From: Streptomyces spongiicola
Lineage (GTDB): Bacteria; Actinomycetota; Actinomycetes; Streptomycetales; Streptomycetaceae
Length of the DNA stretch: 64,000 nucleotides
Direction of reading: 5' to 3'
Assembly: GCF_003122365.1 (NCBI RefSeq)
Contig: NZ_CP029254.1
Span: forward strand, 2,243,001 to 2,307,000
Shown one piece after another: positions 56,229 through 64,000 of this stretch. Position 1 is the stretch's first letter. Every line of letters starts with the position of its first letter. A program made the position numbers and the translations under genes. The notes beneath the pieces were generated by a model. The model saw nothing but the letters and a program-made list of their open reading frames with translations, was not told the origin of the DNA and ran no database searches.

Positions 56229-57859
56229 GCGGTACGTATCTCGGGATGCCGTCGTTCCCCAGGGCGGCGGCCGCGGCCACCCGCGACGGCACCCTCCGCG
56301 GCAATCTGCGGCACGCGACACACACCATCCGCGACAAGCGGGCCAGGGCTGTCGCGGAACTCGCGGACTGGCCGCGGTTGCGCGCGGCGGCGGCCGCGAT
56401 CAAGGAACGTACGCTGCGCCATCTGGACCACTACCTGGTCCAGACCGAGGCCGCCGTGACGGCCGCGGGCGGAACCGTCCACTGGGCCGCGGACGCGGCC
56501 GAGGCGAACCGGATCGTCACCCGACTCGTCCGCGCCACCGGCGAGACGGAGGTCCTCAAGGTCAAGTCCATGACCACCCAGGAGATCGGGCTCAACGAGG
56601 CGCTGGGCCGCGCCGGGATCACCGCCTGCGAGACCGATCTCGCCGAGCTGATCGTGCAGTTGGGCGAGGACCGGCCCTCGCACATCCTGGTACCGGCGAT
56701 CCACCGCAACCGGGCCGAGATCCGCGACATCTTCCGTGCCCGGATGGCGGACTGGGGCCGGCCCGCCCCGGACGGCCTCGGCGACAACCCGACCGAACTG
56801 GCCGAAGCCGCCCGGCTGCATCTGCGGGAGAAGTTCCTGCGCGCGAAGGTCGCGATCTCGGGCGCCAACTTCATGGTCGCCGAGACCGGCACTCTGGTGG
56901 TGGTCGAGTCGGAGGGCAACGGCCGGATGTGCCTGACACTGCCGGAGACGCTGATCTCGGTGGTCGGCATCGAGAAGGTCGTGCCGACGTGGCGGGACCT
57001 GGGGGTGTTCCTCCAACTCCTGCCGCGCTCCTCCACAGCCGAGCGGATGAACCCGTACACCAGTATGTGGACGGGGACGGCGGAGACGGCGGAGACGGCG
57101 GAGACGGCGGAGACGGCGGAGACGGCGGCAGAGGCCCGGGCGGCGGCAGAGGCCCGGGCGGCGGCAGAGGCGCGGCCAGGGGCGCGGGCGGGAACGCGGA
57201 CCGGGACGGAGACGCGGGCAGAGGCGGGGGCGCGGGCGGGCGGCGCCGACGGCCCGCGCGCCTTCCATCTCGTCCTGCTGGACAACGGCCGCACCGACAC
57301 GCTCGCCGACACCGTGGGACGCCAGGCGCTGCGCTGCATCCGCTGCTCCGCCTGCCTGAACGTCTGCCCGGTGTACGAGCGGGCCGGCGGACACGCGTAC
57401 GGTTCGCCCTACCCCGGCCCGATCGGCGCGATCCTCACCCCCCAACTGCGCGGCACCGAAAGCGAGCTGGACGCCTCGCTCCCCTTCGCCTCGTCCCTGT
57501 GCGGCGCCTGCTACGAGGTGTGCCCGGTCGCCATCGACATCCCCGAGGTCCTGGTCCATCTGCGGGAGCGGGTCGCCGAGGGCGGCATCGTGACCCGCGG
57601 CGGGAAGAAGGCCGTCATCCGCCCGGCGCGAGGGCACGCGGCGGAGCGCGCGGCGATGCGCGCGGCCCGCTGGACCTTGGACCACCCGGCCGCGCTGCGC
57701 ACGGCCCAGCGCATCGCCTCCCGCACCCGTCGGCTGCACCCACGGCGCCTGCCGGGGCCGGGAAGGGCCTGGACCGGGACCCGGGCGCTCCCCGAGGTCC
57801 CACCGGAGTCGTTCCGCGACTGGTGGGCACGCACACGCGGCCAGGGGAGTCCGGAATGA
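56225..57859 (+). CDS. lutB: L-lactate utilisation protein LutB, iron-sulphur subunit
   Basis: 544 residues, TTG start overlapping the lutA stop (TTGA). The N-terminal LUD domain (about 60-280) is followed by two 4Fe-4S clusters: CIRCSACLNVCP and CGACYEVCPV, in the usual order. Between MWTG (about residue 283) and the family segment DGPRAFHLVLLDNGRT lies a 55-residue Thr-Ala-Glu/Ala-Arg repeat insertion, encoded by 9-bp and 18-bp tandem units. Standard LutB has a short linker here. Reading frame and cluster motifs are intact, so the enzyme is likely functional. Confidence 0.93.
   Translation: MSGTYLGMPSFPRAAAAATRDGTLRGNLRHATHTIRDKRARAVAELADWPRLRAAAAAIKERTLRHLDHYLVQTEAAVTAAGGTVHWAADAAEANRIVTRLVRATGETEVLKVKSMTTQEIGLNEALGRAGITACETDLAELIVQLGEDRPSHILVPAIHRNRAEIRDIFRARMADWGRPAPDGLGDNPTELAEAARLHLREKFLRAKVAISGANFMVAETGTLVVVESEGNGRMCLTLPETLISVVGIEKVVPTWRDLGVFLQLLPRSSTAERMNPYTSMWTGTAETAETAETAETAETAAEARAAAEARAAAEARPGARAGTRTGTETRAEAGARAGGADGPRAFHLVLLDNGRTDTLADTVGRQALRCIRCSACLNVCPVYERAGGHAYGSPYPGPIGAILTPQLRGTESELDASLPFASSLCGACYEVCPVAIDIPEVLVHLRERVAEGGIVTRGGKKAVIRPARGHAAERAAMRAARWTLDHPAALRTAQRIASRTRRLHPRRLPGPGRAWTGTRALPEVPPESFRDWWARTRGQGSPE
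57077..57175 (+). repeat. In-gene tandem repeats of lutB
   Basis: About six copies of a 9-bp unit (GACGGCGGA) followed by nearly three copies of an 18-bp unit (GCGGCAGAGGCCCGGGCG). They stay in frame and encode Thr-Ala-Glu then Ala-Glu-Ala-Arg repeats. Confidence 0.9.
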
Positions 57860-58503
57860 GCGACAGGGACACGGTGCTCGGCCGGGTGCGGCGGGCGCTG
57901 GCGGACGTACCACGCGAGGAGCGGCCGGAGGACGTGCCGGTCACCGGGGGCCGTCCCGACGGAGCACGCGCCCCTGACGCGGCCGCCGACCTGCTGGCCC
58001 GGAACCTCGCGGACTACCGGGCGCTCGTGCACCGGGTGTCCCCGGCCCGGCTGCCCGTACTCGTCGCCGGGCTGCTGGCCGCTCGGGGCGCCCGCACGCT
58101 CCTGGTCCCGGAAGGACTGCCGGAGCGGTGGCCCGCGGCGGCCGCCGCGGCGGGCGTCCGGCTGTGCCCGGACGATCCGAGGGCGACGCCCGTCGAACTG
58201 GACGCCGTGGACAGCGTGCTGACCGGTTGCGCGGTCGCCGTCGCGGAGACCGGGACGGTCGTGCTGGACGGCGGCCCGGGGCAGGGTCGCCGCCGGATCA
58301 CCCTGGTGCCGGACCATCACATCTGCGTGGTGCGGGTCCCCGGGCAGGTCGTGGACTCCGTGCCGTCGGCACTGGAGCGGCTGGACCCGACGCGTCCGCT
58401 GACCTGGATCAGCGGGCCGTCGGCGACCAGCGACATCGAGCTGGACCGGGTGGAGGGCGTCCACGGGCCCCGCACACTGGAGGTCGTCCTGCTGGAAGGC
58501 TGA
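57856..58503 (+). CDS. lutC: L-lactate utilisation protein LutC
   Basis: 215 residues, LUD-domain protein. The ATG overlaps the lutB stop (ATGA). Family motifs AVAETGTVVLDGGPGQGRR and VPDHHICVV and the C-terminal SGPSATSDIELDRVEGVHGP are intact. It is the third subunit of the lactate oxidation complex. Confidence 0.94.
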   Translation: MSDRDTVLGRVRRALADVPREERPEDVPVTGGRPDGARAPDAAADLLARNLADYRALVHRVSPARLPVLVAGLLAARGARTLLVPEGLPERWPAAAAAAGVRLCPDDPRATPVELDAVDSVLTGCAVAVAETGTVVLDGGPGQGRRRITLVPDHHICVVRVPGQVVDSVPSALERLDPTRPLTWISGPSATSDIELDRVEGVHGPRTLEVVLLEG

Positions 58504-58835
58504 TCCAGGCCGTGCCCCACGTGCCGCCGTGCCGTACCTGCCGTGCCGCACGTGCCGCCGTGCCGTACCTGCCTTGCCGCACGTGCCGCCGTGCCGTACC
58601 GGACCCGAGGTGGGCGGGGCCGCGCTCGACGGGTCCGCAGCGCGCTCGGTCTACCGCGCGCCGCGGGGTGAGCCCGCGCGCCGGCGAACCGGCGCAGTCC
58701 AGGGACTCTCTCACCTCCGTGCGGGTCCCGGTCACCGGGAGTGACGCGGTACGGCGGGCACCGGAGGAGCGGAGTAGCGTGGAGGTTCCAGTCCCGCGTG
58801 CCCGGACACGCGCGGCGTGGAGATGGGCGGCTGTC
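58504..58835. other. Spacer with 31-bp tandem repeat
   Basis: 332 bp between lutC and the VOC gene, no gene supported. A 31-bp unit begins at 58518, 58549 and 58580 (CACGTGCCGCCGTGCCGTAC...), repeating nearly three times directly after lutC. Confidence 0.6.
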
Positions 58836-59636
58836 GTGTCTACGTCAAGTCATGCGCTGTTCGGCGCTCCGTGCTGGGTGAGCCTCATGGCTCGTGACCT
58901 CCCGACGGCGGAAGAGTTCTACTCCGAGGTGCTCGGGTGGGCGTTCCGTCCCACCCGGCTCGGTGAGGAGTTCTCCGTCGGCTTCCTCGACGGCACTCCG
59001 GTCGCCGGCGTAGGAGCCCTCGCGGACAGCCTCTCGGTCGCGGTGGCGTGGACACCGTACTTCGCGGTCGACGACGCGGATACGACCGCGGCCCGGATCC
59101 AGGAGCGCAGCGCAACGGTGGCGGTGGGCCCGCTCAGCTTCGGCACCGGACGGGCGGCGCTGGCCGCGGACCGCGACGGCGCCGTGTTCGGCATCTGGCA
59201 GGGCAGGGCCATCCCCGACTGGAGCATGGGCACCGACAAGGCCCCGGCCTGGCTGGAACTGCGCACCCGCGATGCCTTCGAGGCGGCGATCTTCTACGCC
59301 GAGGTGCTGGACTGGGCCTGCGCGCAGCCCGGTTGCTGCCAAGTGACCTATGAGGACGACCATGTCGTCCTGCGGCACCAGGGCGACATGGTCGCCCGGA
59401 TCACCGGCGGCGCGGTCGGAGAAGCGCCCGACCCGCACATCCGCCCCCGCTGGCACGTGTACTTCTACGTGCCGGACGTGGACTTCGCCGTAAGGACGGC
59501 CGTCGGGCTCGGCGGCCGGGTCGTCGGTGATCCGGGCGACCCGGCCCGCGCGGACGACTGGGTGAGCCTCCGCGACCCCGACGGCGGCCTGTTCACCGTC
59601 ACGTCCAGCGATCCGGTGCCGGGGCTCCCGCACTGA
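58836..59636 (+). CDS. VOC (glyoxalase/bleomycin-resistance) family protein, two domains
   Basis: 266 residues from GTG at 58836. Two vicinal-oxygen-chelate domains (about 8-125 and 130-260): the first starts with PCWVSLMARDLPTAEEFYSE, the second with PAWLELRTRDAFEAAIFYAE. Such two-domain proteins include antibiotic-binding and dioxygenase-like members; no substrate can be assigned. It runs convergent to the LAETG gene at 59730. Confidence 0.85.
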   Translation: MSTSSHALFGAPCWVSLMARDLPTAEEFYSEVLGWAFRPTRLGEEFSVGFLDGTPVAGVGALADSLSVAVAWTPYFAVDDADTTAARIQERSATVAVGPLSFGTGRAALAADRDGAVFGIWQGRAIPDWSMGTDKAPAWLELRTRDAFEAAIFYAEVLDWACAQPGCCQVTYEDDHVVLRHQGDMVARITGGAVGEAPDPHIRPRWHVYFYVPDVDFAVRTAVGLGGRVVGDPGDPARADDWVSLRDPDGGLFTVTSSDPVPGLPH

Positions 59637-59673
59637 GCCACCGCCCGGCCGAAGCGAGCGGAGCGCTCACACA

Positions 59674-59711
59674 GCCCGGCCGGCCCCCGTCGGGACGAGG
59701 GCCGGCCGGGC
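59674..59711. terminator. Bidirectional terminator after the VOC gene
   Basis: A perfect 13-bp inverted repeat (59674-59686 and 59699-59711) with a 12-base loop, placed between convergent stops at 59636 and 59730. Confidence 0.75.
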
Positions 59712-59729
59712 ATGGGGGAAGGATCCGGG

Positions 59730-62000
59730 TCACCGGCGACGAGCCGCCGCACTCTGCGGACGGCGGGTACGCAGCAGCAGCACACCCGCCACGAGCAGTA
59801 CGGCCCCGGCCGCGGACGGCCACAGCTGCGCACCGGTCTCGGCGAGCCCGCCACCCTGGCTGCCTGCCAGGGGGCTGCCGCCGCCGTTGGGCTCGGCGGC
59901 GTTCCCCGCAGCTGCCTCGGTGGGCTGGGCGGCGGGCTCGCCGTCGCCCGCACCGGTCTGCGCGGAGTCGTTCGTACCGGCGGACGAACCCGTCGACGAC
60001 CCGGCGGAGGACCCGGCGGAGGAATTGGCGAGAACCTCGCCGTTCTTCACCTCGCCGCCGCCATCCGGCGCCTTAGGGTCCCCGTTGCCGTTGTCAGCAG
60101 CGCCGTTGTCGCCGGAGCCGTTGTCAGCAGCGCCGTTGTCAGCGGGGCCGGATCCGTTCTGGCCCTCACCATTCTGGCCGGAGTCCTGCCCCGCACCGTC
60201 CTGGCCGGAGTCCTGCCCCGCACCGGCGGCCGCGCCGGGCTCACCGTCGCCGCCGGGGGCACCGGGTGCCTCCTGGCCGCCCGCGGCGCCCTCGTTGGGC
60301 GGGGCCGGGTCGCCGGGGTTCTCCTCGTTGTCGCCTCCGTTGCCTCCGTCGCCGTTGCCTGCGTTGCCTCCGTCGCCGTTGCCTCCGTTGCCTCCGTTGC
60401 CTGCGTTGCCTCCGTCGCCTCCGTTGCCTGCGTTGCCTCCGTCGCCCTCGCCGTTACCGCCGTCACCGTTACCGCCGTTGCCTCCATCGTCCGCCGGAGG
60501 TGCGCCTGCATCGTCGGGACCGCACTCGCGTCCCTCGTTGATGCAGCTCACGAGTTCCTCCATCAGGTTCTGGTCGAAGACGTTGATGAAGTCGCCGTGG
60601 TCGGTGATGGGCTTGTGCAGCTGCTCCGGGAAGGAGTCGACGGCGAAGACGCTCGGGTTGGCCCCGCCGAAGACCGGCGGCGGCACGTCGTACACGATGC
60701 GCTGCACGAGCTGCGGGATGGCGCGGAAGCCGTTGGGGCAGGCGCCGTTGGCCTGGGCGAAGGCGACATGGGTGCGGTGGTTGGCGCTGTCGGTGTTCTG
60801 GCCGTCCCAGCAGCTCTGGAACTTGAACGTCCGCACCACCTGGCTGCCCTGGGGGCAGATCGGGTACTTGTCCTTCAGCTGGCGGTTCTCGAAGCCGGTG
60901 CAGCTCCAGGAGGCGTTCGCGTTGGCGTCGCCGTTGACGAACGCCTTGGCGTCGCCGGTGATGATCCGCAGAAGCCGCGGCATCGCCGTCACCTTGGACC
61001 GCGGGTTGCCCACGAAGTCCATGGTCACCTGCGACGGTGTCTGGATCTCGCCGACGTTCTGGTCCTTGCCGCCGCCGTCGGCGTCGGCGTCGTCCTCCTG
61101 CTGCCCGTTCTGGAGCCGCAGCACCGGCCAGAAGTACGACGACCGGTCGCCCTGGTTCACACAGGTCGTCTCGCCCGCGGCGAGATCGTCGTCACTGGCG
61201 AACGCGTCGTTGGCCTGGTTGCCGATGTAGTCGTGCATATGGTGCGCGCCGTTGGCGACACCGGGTGCGACGATCACGTTGTCCGGGTTGAACTTGCCGT
61301 TCTCGTTCACCCCGCAGCTCGTCTTGAAGACACCACGGGAGACGCCGCGCCGGTTGCGCGGGTCGCCCGCGTTCGGCTTGACGGACTTGATGTCGACGAA
61401 GTCGGCCTGCACCGGGCCATTGCCCGCCTGACCGCCACCGCCACCGCCCTGACCGCCATCGTCCTGACCACCGTCGTTCTGACCACCGTCCTGACCCTGG
61501 CCGTTGCCACCCTGGTTCCCACCGTCGTCGGCTTCGTCCTGCTTCAACTCGCAGGCCGCCATGGACTCGAGGCCCTTGGGCCGATCGCCCACACGGCCGA
61601 TCGCCGTGGCGATGCGGTCCAGGCTCGCCGTCCGCTTGTCTTCCAGGGGACCGAGGACCGCGTTCTCGGCGAATCCCGGGTCCTGGGCAACCTGCTCCCG
61701 CTGCTCGGCGAAGCGCTTGTACGCCTCCGTGATCTGGCTGTCCATCGCGGCCAGTTCCCTGTCGACCTCGCGCCGCGCCGCATCGGGCACCTCCGAGAGC
61801 CCGTTCGCGGCCTCGGGGCACTTGATGGTGGAGGCAGAGGCACCGGCACCGAGAGTCCGGTCCTGTGACTTCCCCCACCCCTCGCCGGCCGAGGCATAGG
61901 TGTTGACGGCGATGAGCCCGCCACCGCCCAGCATGAGCGCGATCGAGGTCGCGACTACTCTCCTGCCGCCCGTTGAGCGCCTGCGTGAACTTCTTCTCAA
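59730..62000 (-). CDS. Secreted DUF1996 protein with LAETG sorting signal
   Basis: 756 residues from TTG at 62000, supported by AGGAG 5 bases upstream. The N-terminus is a basic, hydrophobic signal sequence. It is followed by a helical domain (about 60-130), a Gly/Asn/Asp-rich linker, a DUF1996 domain (about 175-450, with HHMHDYIGN and Cys pairs), a long Gly-Asn-Asp repeat region (about 455-690) and the sorting signal LAETG, a membrane helix and a basic tail. In Streptomyces LAxTG is the signal for class E sortases, so the protein should be anchored to the cell wall. DUF1996 has no established activity. Confidence 0.88.
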   Translation of the reverse strand: MRRSSRRRSTGGRRVVATSIALMLGGGGLIAVNTYASAGEGWGKSQDRTLGAGASASTIKCPEAANGLSEVPDAARREVDRELAAMDSQITEAYKRFAEQREQVAQDPGFAENAVLGPLEDKRTASLDRIATAIGRVGDRPKGLESMAACELKQDEADDGGNQGGNGQGQDGGQNDGGQDDGGQGGGGGGQAGNGPVQADFVDIKSVKPNAGDPRNRRGVSRGVFKTSCGVNENGKFNPDNVIVAPGVANGAHHMHDYIGNQANDAFASDDDLAAGETTCVNQGDRSSYFWPVLRLQNGQQEDDADADGGGKDQNVGEIQTPSQVTMDFVGNPRSKVTAMPRLLRIITGDAKAFVNGDANANASWSCTGFENRQLKDKYPICPQGSQVVRTFKFQSCWDGQNTDSANHRTHVAFAQANGACPNGFRAIPQLVQRIVYDVPPPVFGGANPSVFAVDSFPEQLHKPITDHGDFINVFDQNLMEELVSCINEGRECGPDDAGAPPADDGGNGGNGDGGNGEGDGGNAGNGGDGGNAGNGGNGGNGDGGNAGNGDGGNGGDNEENPGDPAPPNEGAAGGQEAPGAPGGDGEPGAAAGAGQDSGQDGAGQDSGQNGEGQNGSGPADNGAADNGSGDNGAADNGNGDPKAPDGGGEVKNGEVLANSSAGSSAGSSTGSSAGTNDSAQTGAGDGEPAAQPTEAAAGNAAEPNGGGSPLAGSQGGGLAETGAQLWPSAAGAVLLVAGVLLLRTRRPQSAAARRR
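60330..60500 (-). repeat. 9-bp tandem repeats in the DUF1996 gene
   Basis: Dense 9-bp units (CCTCCGTTG, CCTGCGTTG and variants on the plus strand) encode the Gly-Asn-Asp/Gly-Gly-Asn wall-spanning region. Confidence 0.85.
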
Positions 62001-62773
62001 TGGAACTCCTGTGCGTCTCTGCCGGTTCGCGCGTGGACGCGAACGGCTGTGGGGGACCCGCTGAGTTCCATACGGACGCCCCCGGGTGCGCGTTCAGATC
62101 GATCGGCAACTCTTGGGCCCGGCGCGGTGGGACGACCCACGCACGCACATGGCCGGTGCTTCCCCGGCGGTGCCCGGGCCTGGGCCCGGGCATAGACATG
62201 GGCATAGAGATGGGCATAGACATGGGAGGAGCGTGCCCCGGGGCGGGAAGGAAGCCCCTCAGCTGCCGGTGCCGTTGCGGGTGCCGTTGCGGGAACCCAC
62301 CACGTCGGGTTCGGCCTCCCGGGACTCCGCTTCGAGCACGGTCAGCGGCTCACCCGGGACCACGACGGAGCCGACCTCCGCCTCGGGTGCCGTGGTCGCG
62401 GCCCACTGGACCGCTCCGGCCACGAGGCGGTCGGTGGCGTCCTCAGTACCGGGCTCACCCCGCTCGCCCCCGCGCGGCCCCGCGCGGCCAGAGCACAGAG
62501 GTCCCACCTCCCCGGCGGACGTGGAGTGGTGCCGGTGCGCAGGCGAGGCCGGGTCTCCTGCTCCTGCTCCTGCTCCTGCCGCGCGACGCCGCCGGGTCCT
62601 GCCCGCCGCGGCGACGGTCCCTCGCCGAGCCGCCGAATCGCACACCTGAACGGGCGGTGTCCGTCAGGGCGATGGGAACCAAGTCGTTATCGGGGGCGGA
62701 GTGAACCGTGCTGTACGGGAGGAGTACTGTGCGCTGCCGTCAGACCATGTGTCAGGACATCCATGGAGGATTG
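62001..62773. other. Divergent intergenic region of two surface-protein genes
   Basis: 773 bp. It holds three exact-period 12-bp units (GGGCATAGACAT-type, 62188-62223). A minus-strand frame at 62259-62645 has a protein-like C-terminal half (EVGSVVVPGEPLTVLEAES) but an Arg/Ala-rich start, so I do not annotate it as a gene. No palindrome or clear promoter is visible. Confidence 0.45.
62188..62223. repeat. 12-bp tandem repeat, three copies
   Basis: Units at 62188-62199, 62200-62211 and 62212-62223; the middle unit differs by one base. Confidence 0.95.
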
Positions 62774-63508
62774 ATGAATGCACCCACCCGTGCGTGGAAG
62801 CGCTCGGGCGCTCTTATAGCGGGCGCTGCCTTCGGACTGGTCGGAGTGGGCCTGAACGCGGCTCCGGCCTCGGCCCACACGCCCGTCTGGACGGTGACGT
62901 GTTCCGAGGTCACCGTCGACCTCAAGGCGTACAGCTCCCGGGTCACCAACACGGTGACGATCACTGCCGACGGCAAGGACCTGCTGCCCACGCAGGAGTT
63001 CGGGCGTGACTTCAGCAAGACCCTGCAACTGCCCGAGCACAAGGCCGAGATCCAGGTGCGGCTTGTGGTGAAGGCAGGCGACGGGGAACGCTTCTCGCGC
63101 GACGAGACCAAGACCGCGCCCGTATGCGAGACCCCGGAGCCCTCGGAGCCGCCTCAGGAGCCGGAGCCCTCGGAACCGCCCAGCTCGGAACCGCCGGCCT
63201 CGGAGCCTCCCGCCTCGGAACCGCCCAGCTCGGAGCCTCCCGCCACGGAGCCTCCCGCCTCGGAACCGCCCAGCTCGGAGCCTCCCGCCACGGAGCCTCC
63301 CGCCACGGAACCGCCCGGCACGGAGCCTCCCGCCACGGAGCCTCCCAGCTCCGAGGCCCCGCCCGCTCCGGCGCCGAGCACGCCGCCTCTCGCGGAGACC
63401 GGCGGTTCCAGCGCCACGCCGGTGATCGCGGGCGCCGCTGCCGCGACGGTCGCGGCGGGTGCCGGCATCCTCGTGGTGACGCGCAGGCGCCGCGCCGGCC
63501 GGAGCTGA
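62774..63508 (+). CDS. LAETG-anchored surface protein with Pro-rich stalk
   Basis: 244 residues. Signal peptide with cleavage near ASA-HT (about 34), a compact secreted domain (about 35-118, two Cys), a stalk of 5-residue EPPxS/T repeats (about 120-200), then LAETG, a membrane helix and RRRRAGRS tail. GGAGGA lies just before the ATG. It carries the same sorting motif as the DUF1996 protein across the shared intergenic region, so both are probably attached by a class E sortase. Function of the head domain is unknown. Confidence 0.9.
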   Translation: MNAPTRAWKRSGALIAGAAFGLVGVGLNAAPASAHTPVWTVTCSEVTVDLKAYSSRVTNTVTITADGKDLLPTQEFGRDFSKTLQLPEHKAEIQVRLVVKAGDGERFSRDETKTAPVCETPEPSEPPQEPEPSEPPSSEPPASEPPASEPPSSEPPATEPPASEPPSSEPPATEPPATEPPGTEPPATEPPSSEAPPAPAPSTPPLAETGGSSATPVIAGAAAATVAAGAGILVVTRRRRAGRS

Positions 63509-63931
63509 CCGCCCGCCGCCCGTTCCGTGCCCCGGGGCCTGCACGGGCCCCGGGGCACGGCCGTGCCCTGGTCACTCCGGCGCCCGGTTGCCGATGCCGG
63601 TGCCGTACGGCGGAGCCCGAAACCCGGCGCCCGAAGCCCGCAGGGTGGTCACGTTCACCGGTGGGACGGGGGCTCGGCGCACACGCACGCAACCCGGAGG
63701 TCGCGGACCGGGGCTGGTGCCCTACCCGGCTCGAACACCGGCCGGACCGGGGAGACGGACCGGGAGACGGCGGGAGACGGAGCGGACCGGGAAACCTGGC
63801 AGGACCCGGGAGGCAGACGGGACCCGGGAGGCAGACGGGACCCCGGAAGAGCACAGGACCAGGGCCGGAAGAAGGCAGGACCCCGGAAGAGGACCGGAAA
63901 CCGGGCCGGCGCCGCCTTGCGCAGCCGCGCC
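63509..63931. other. Intergenic region before the right edge
   Basis: 423 bp. Apart from the terminator, it contains GGGAGACGGAGCGGACC-type and AGGCAGACGGGACCCGGG repeats (about 63750-63850). Frames here are low complexity and no gene is supported. Confidence 0.5.
63525..63560 (+). terminator. Terminator of the LAETG protein gene
   Basis: A perfect 15-bp inverted repeat (63525-63539 and 63546-63560) with a 6-base loop, 17 bp after the stop codon. Confidence 0.85.
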
Positions 63932-64000
63932 TCAGGAACGCTCTTCGGCCCCGGCTTCCTTCGCGGCGCGCCTCTCCTTGAGGCGCACGGCCTCCTTCCG
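63932..64000 (-). CDS. C-terminal end of an unidentified gene (partial)
   Basis: Only 22 codons and the TGA stop lie in the window. The tail is charged and helical (RKEAVRLKERRAAKEAGAEE), with codon use typical of real genes here. The family cannot be told from this fragment. Confidence 0.5.
   Translation of the reverse strand, partial: RKEAVRLKERRAAKEAGAEERS

Noticed and set aside
62259..62645. Minus-strand frame of 128 codons as a gene
   Set aside because: Only its last third looks protein-like, it lacks a ribosome-binding site and it matches no family I know.

Overview
The window is high-GC DNA with strong third-position GC bias, frequent GTG/TTG starts and many ATGA/GTGA/TTGA stop-start overlaps. 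With a complete whiE-type spore-pigment locus, SpoIIE-type phosphatases, DmdR1/IdeR-like iron boxes and LAETG sorting signals, it is chromosomal DNA from a Streptomyces or a very close relative. I see no rRNA, tRNA, CRISPR array, transposase or phage gene.

Layout. (1) 1-1551: partial membrane sensor with PAS and GAF domains, probably a SpoIIE phosphatase. (2) 2055-13435: an apparent N-glycan utilisation locus. It has a secreted GH85 endoglycosidase, a GH38 alpha-mannosidase, a GH5-type enzyme, a sugar ABC importer (lipoprotein plus two permeases, no ATPase) and a divergent LacI regulator with two palindromic operator candidates in its own promoter. (3) 13497-20619: the whiE spore-pigment cluster in canonical order (divergent hydroxylase; SchA/CurD protein, cupin, KS-alpha, CLF, ACP, two cyclases). 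Convergent to it is a coupled methyltransferase and secreted beta-helix pair under its own palindromic operator. (4) 23048-32406: an iron-regulated block with three iron boxes: a FhuF-like [2Fe-2S] protein, an NRPS-independent siderophore operon (ATP-grasp, two IucA/IucC synthetases, PLP decarboxylase) and a DUF2470 protein, with a Nudix hydrolase between. (5) 32584-40308: a compact leftward operon of SWIM-like zinc protein, unknown protein, VWA, MoxR AAA+ ATPase and DUF5682 protein. (6) 40793-44179: betaine-aldehyde dehydrogenase and GMC choline dehydrogenase. (7) 44640-54328: monomeric isocitrate dehydrogenase, a cyclopropane-synthase-like methyltransferase, a zinc alcohol dehydrogenase, a thioredoxin-reductase-like flavoprotein and a PAS-PAS-GAF-SpoIIE-ATPase phosphatase. 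(8) 54549-64000: cyclophilin, lutABC, a VOC protein, two LAETG surface proteins and a partial gene at the right edge.

Minisatellite-like tandem repeats are unusually common, both between genes and inside them: a Gly-Ser/Thr/Ala linker in the second IucA/IucC enzyme, a Thr-Ala-Glu insertion in LutB, and three copies of a 67-bp unit at the 3' end of the FhuF-like gene. The best candidates for less-described biology are the ATP-grasp siderophore operon, the MoxR-VWA-SWIM-DUF5682 operon and the N-glycan locus.
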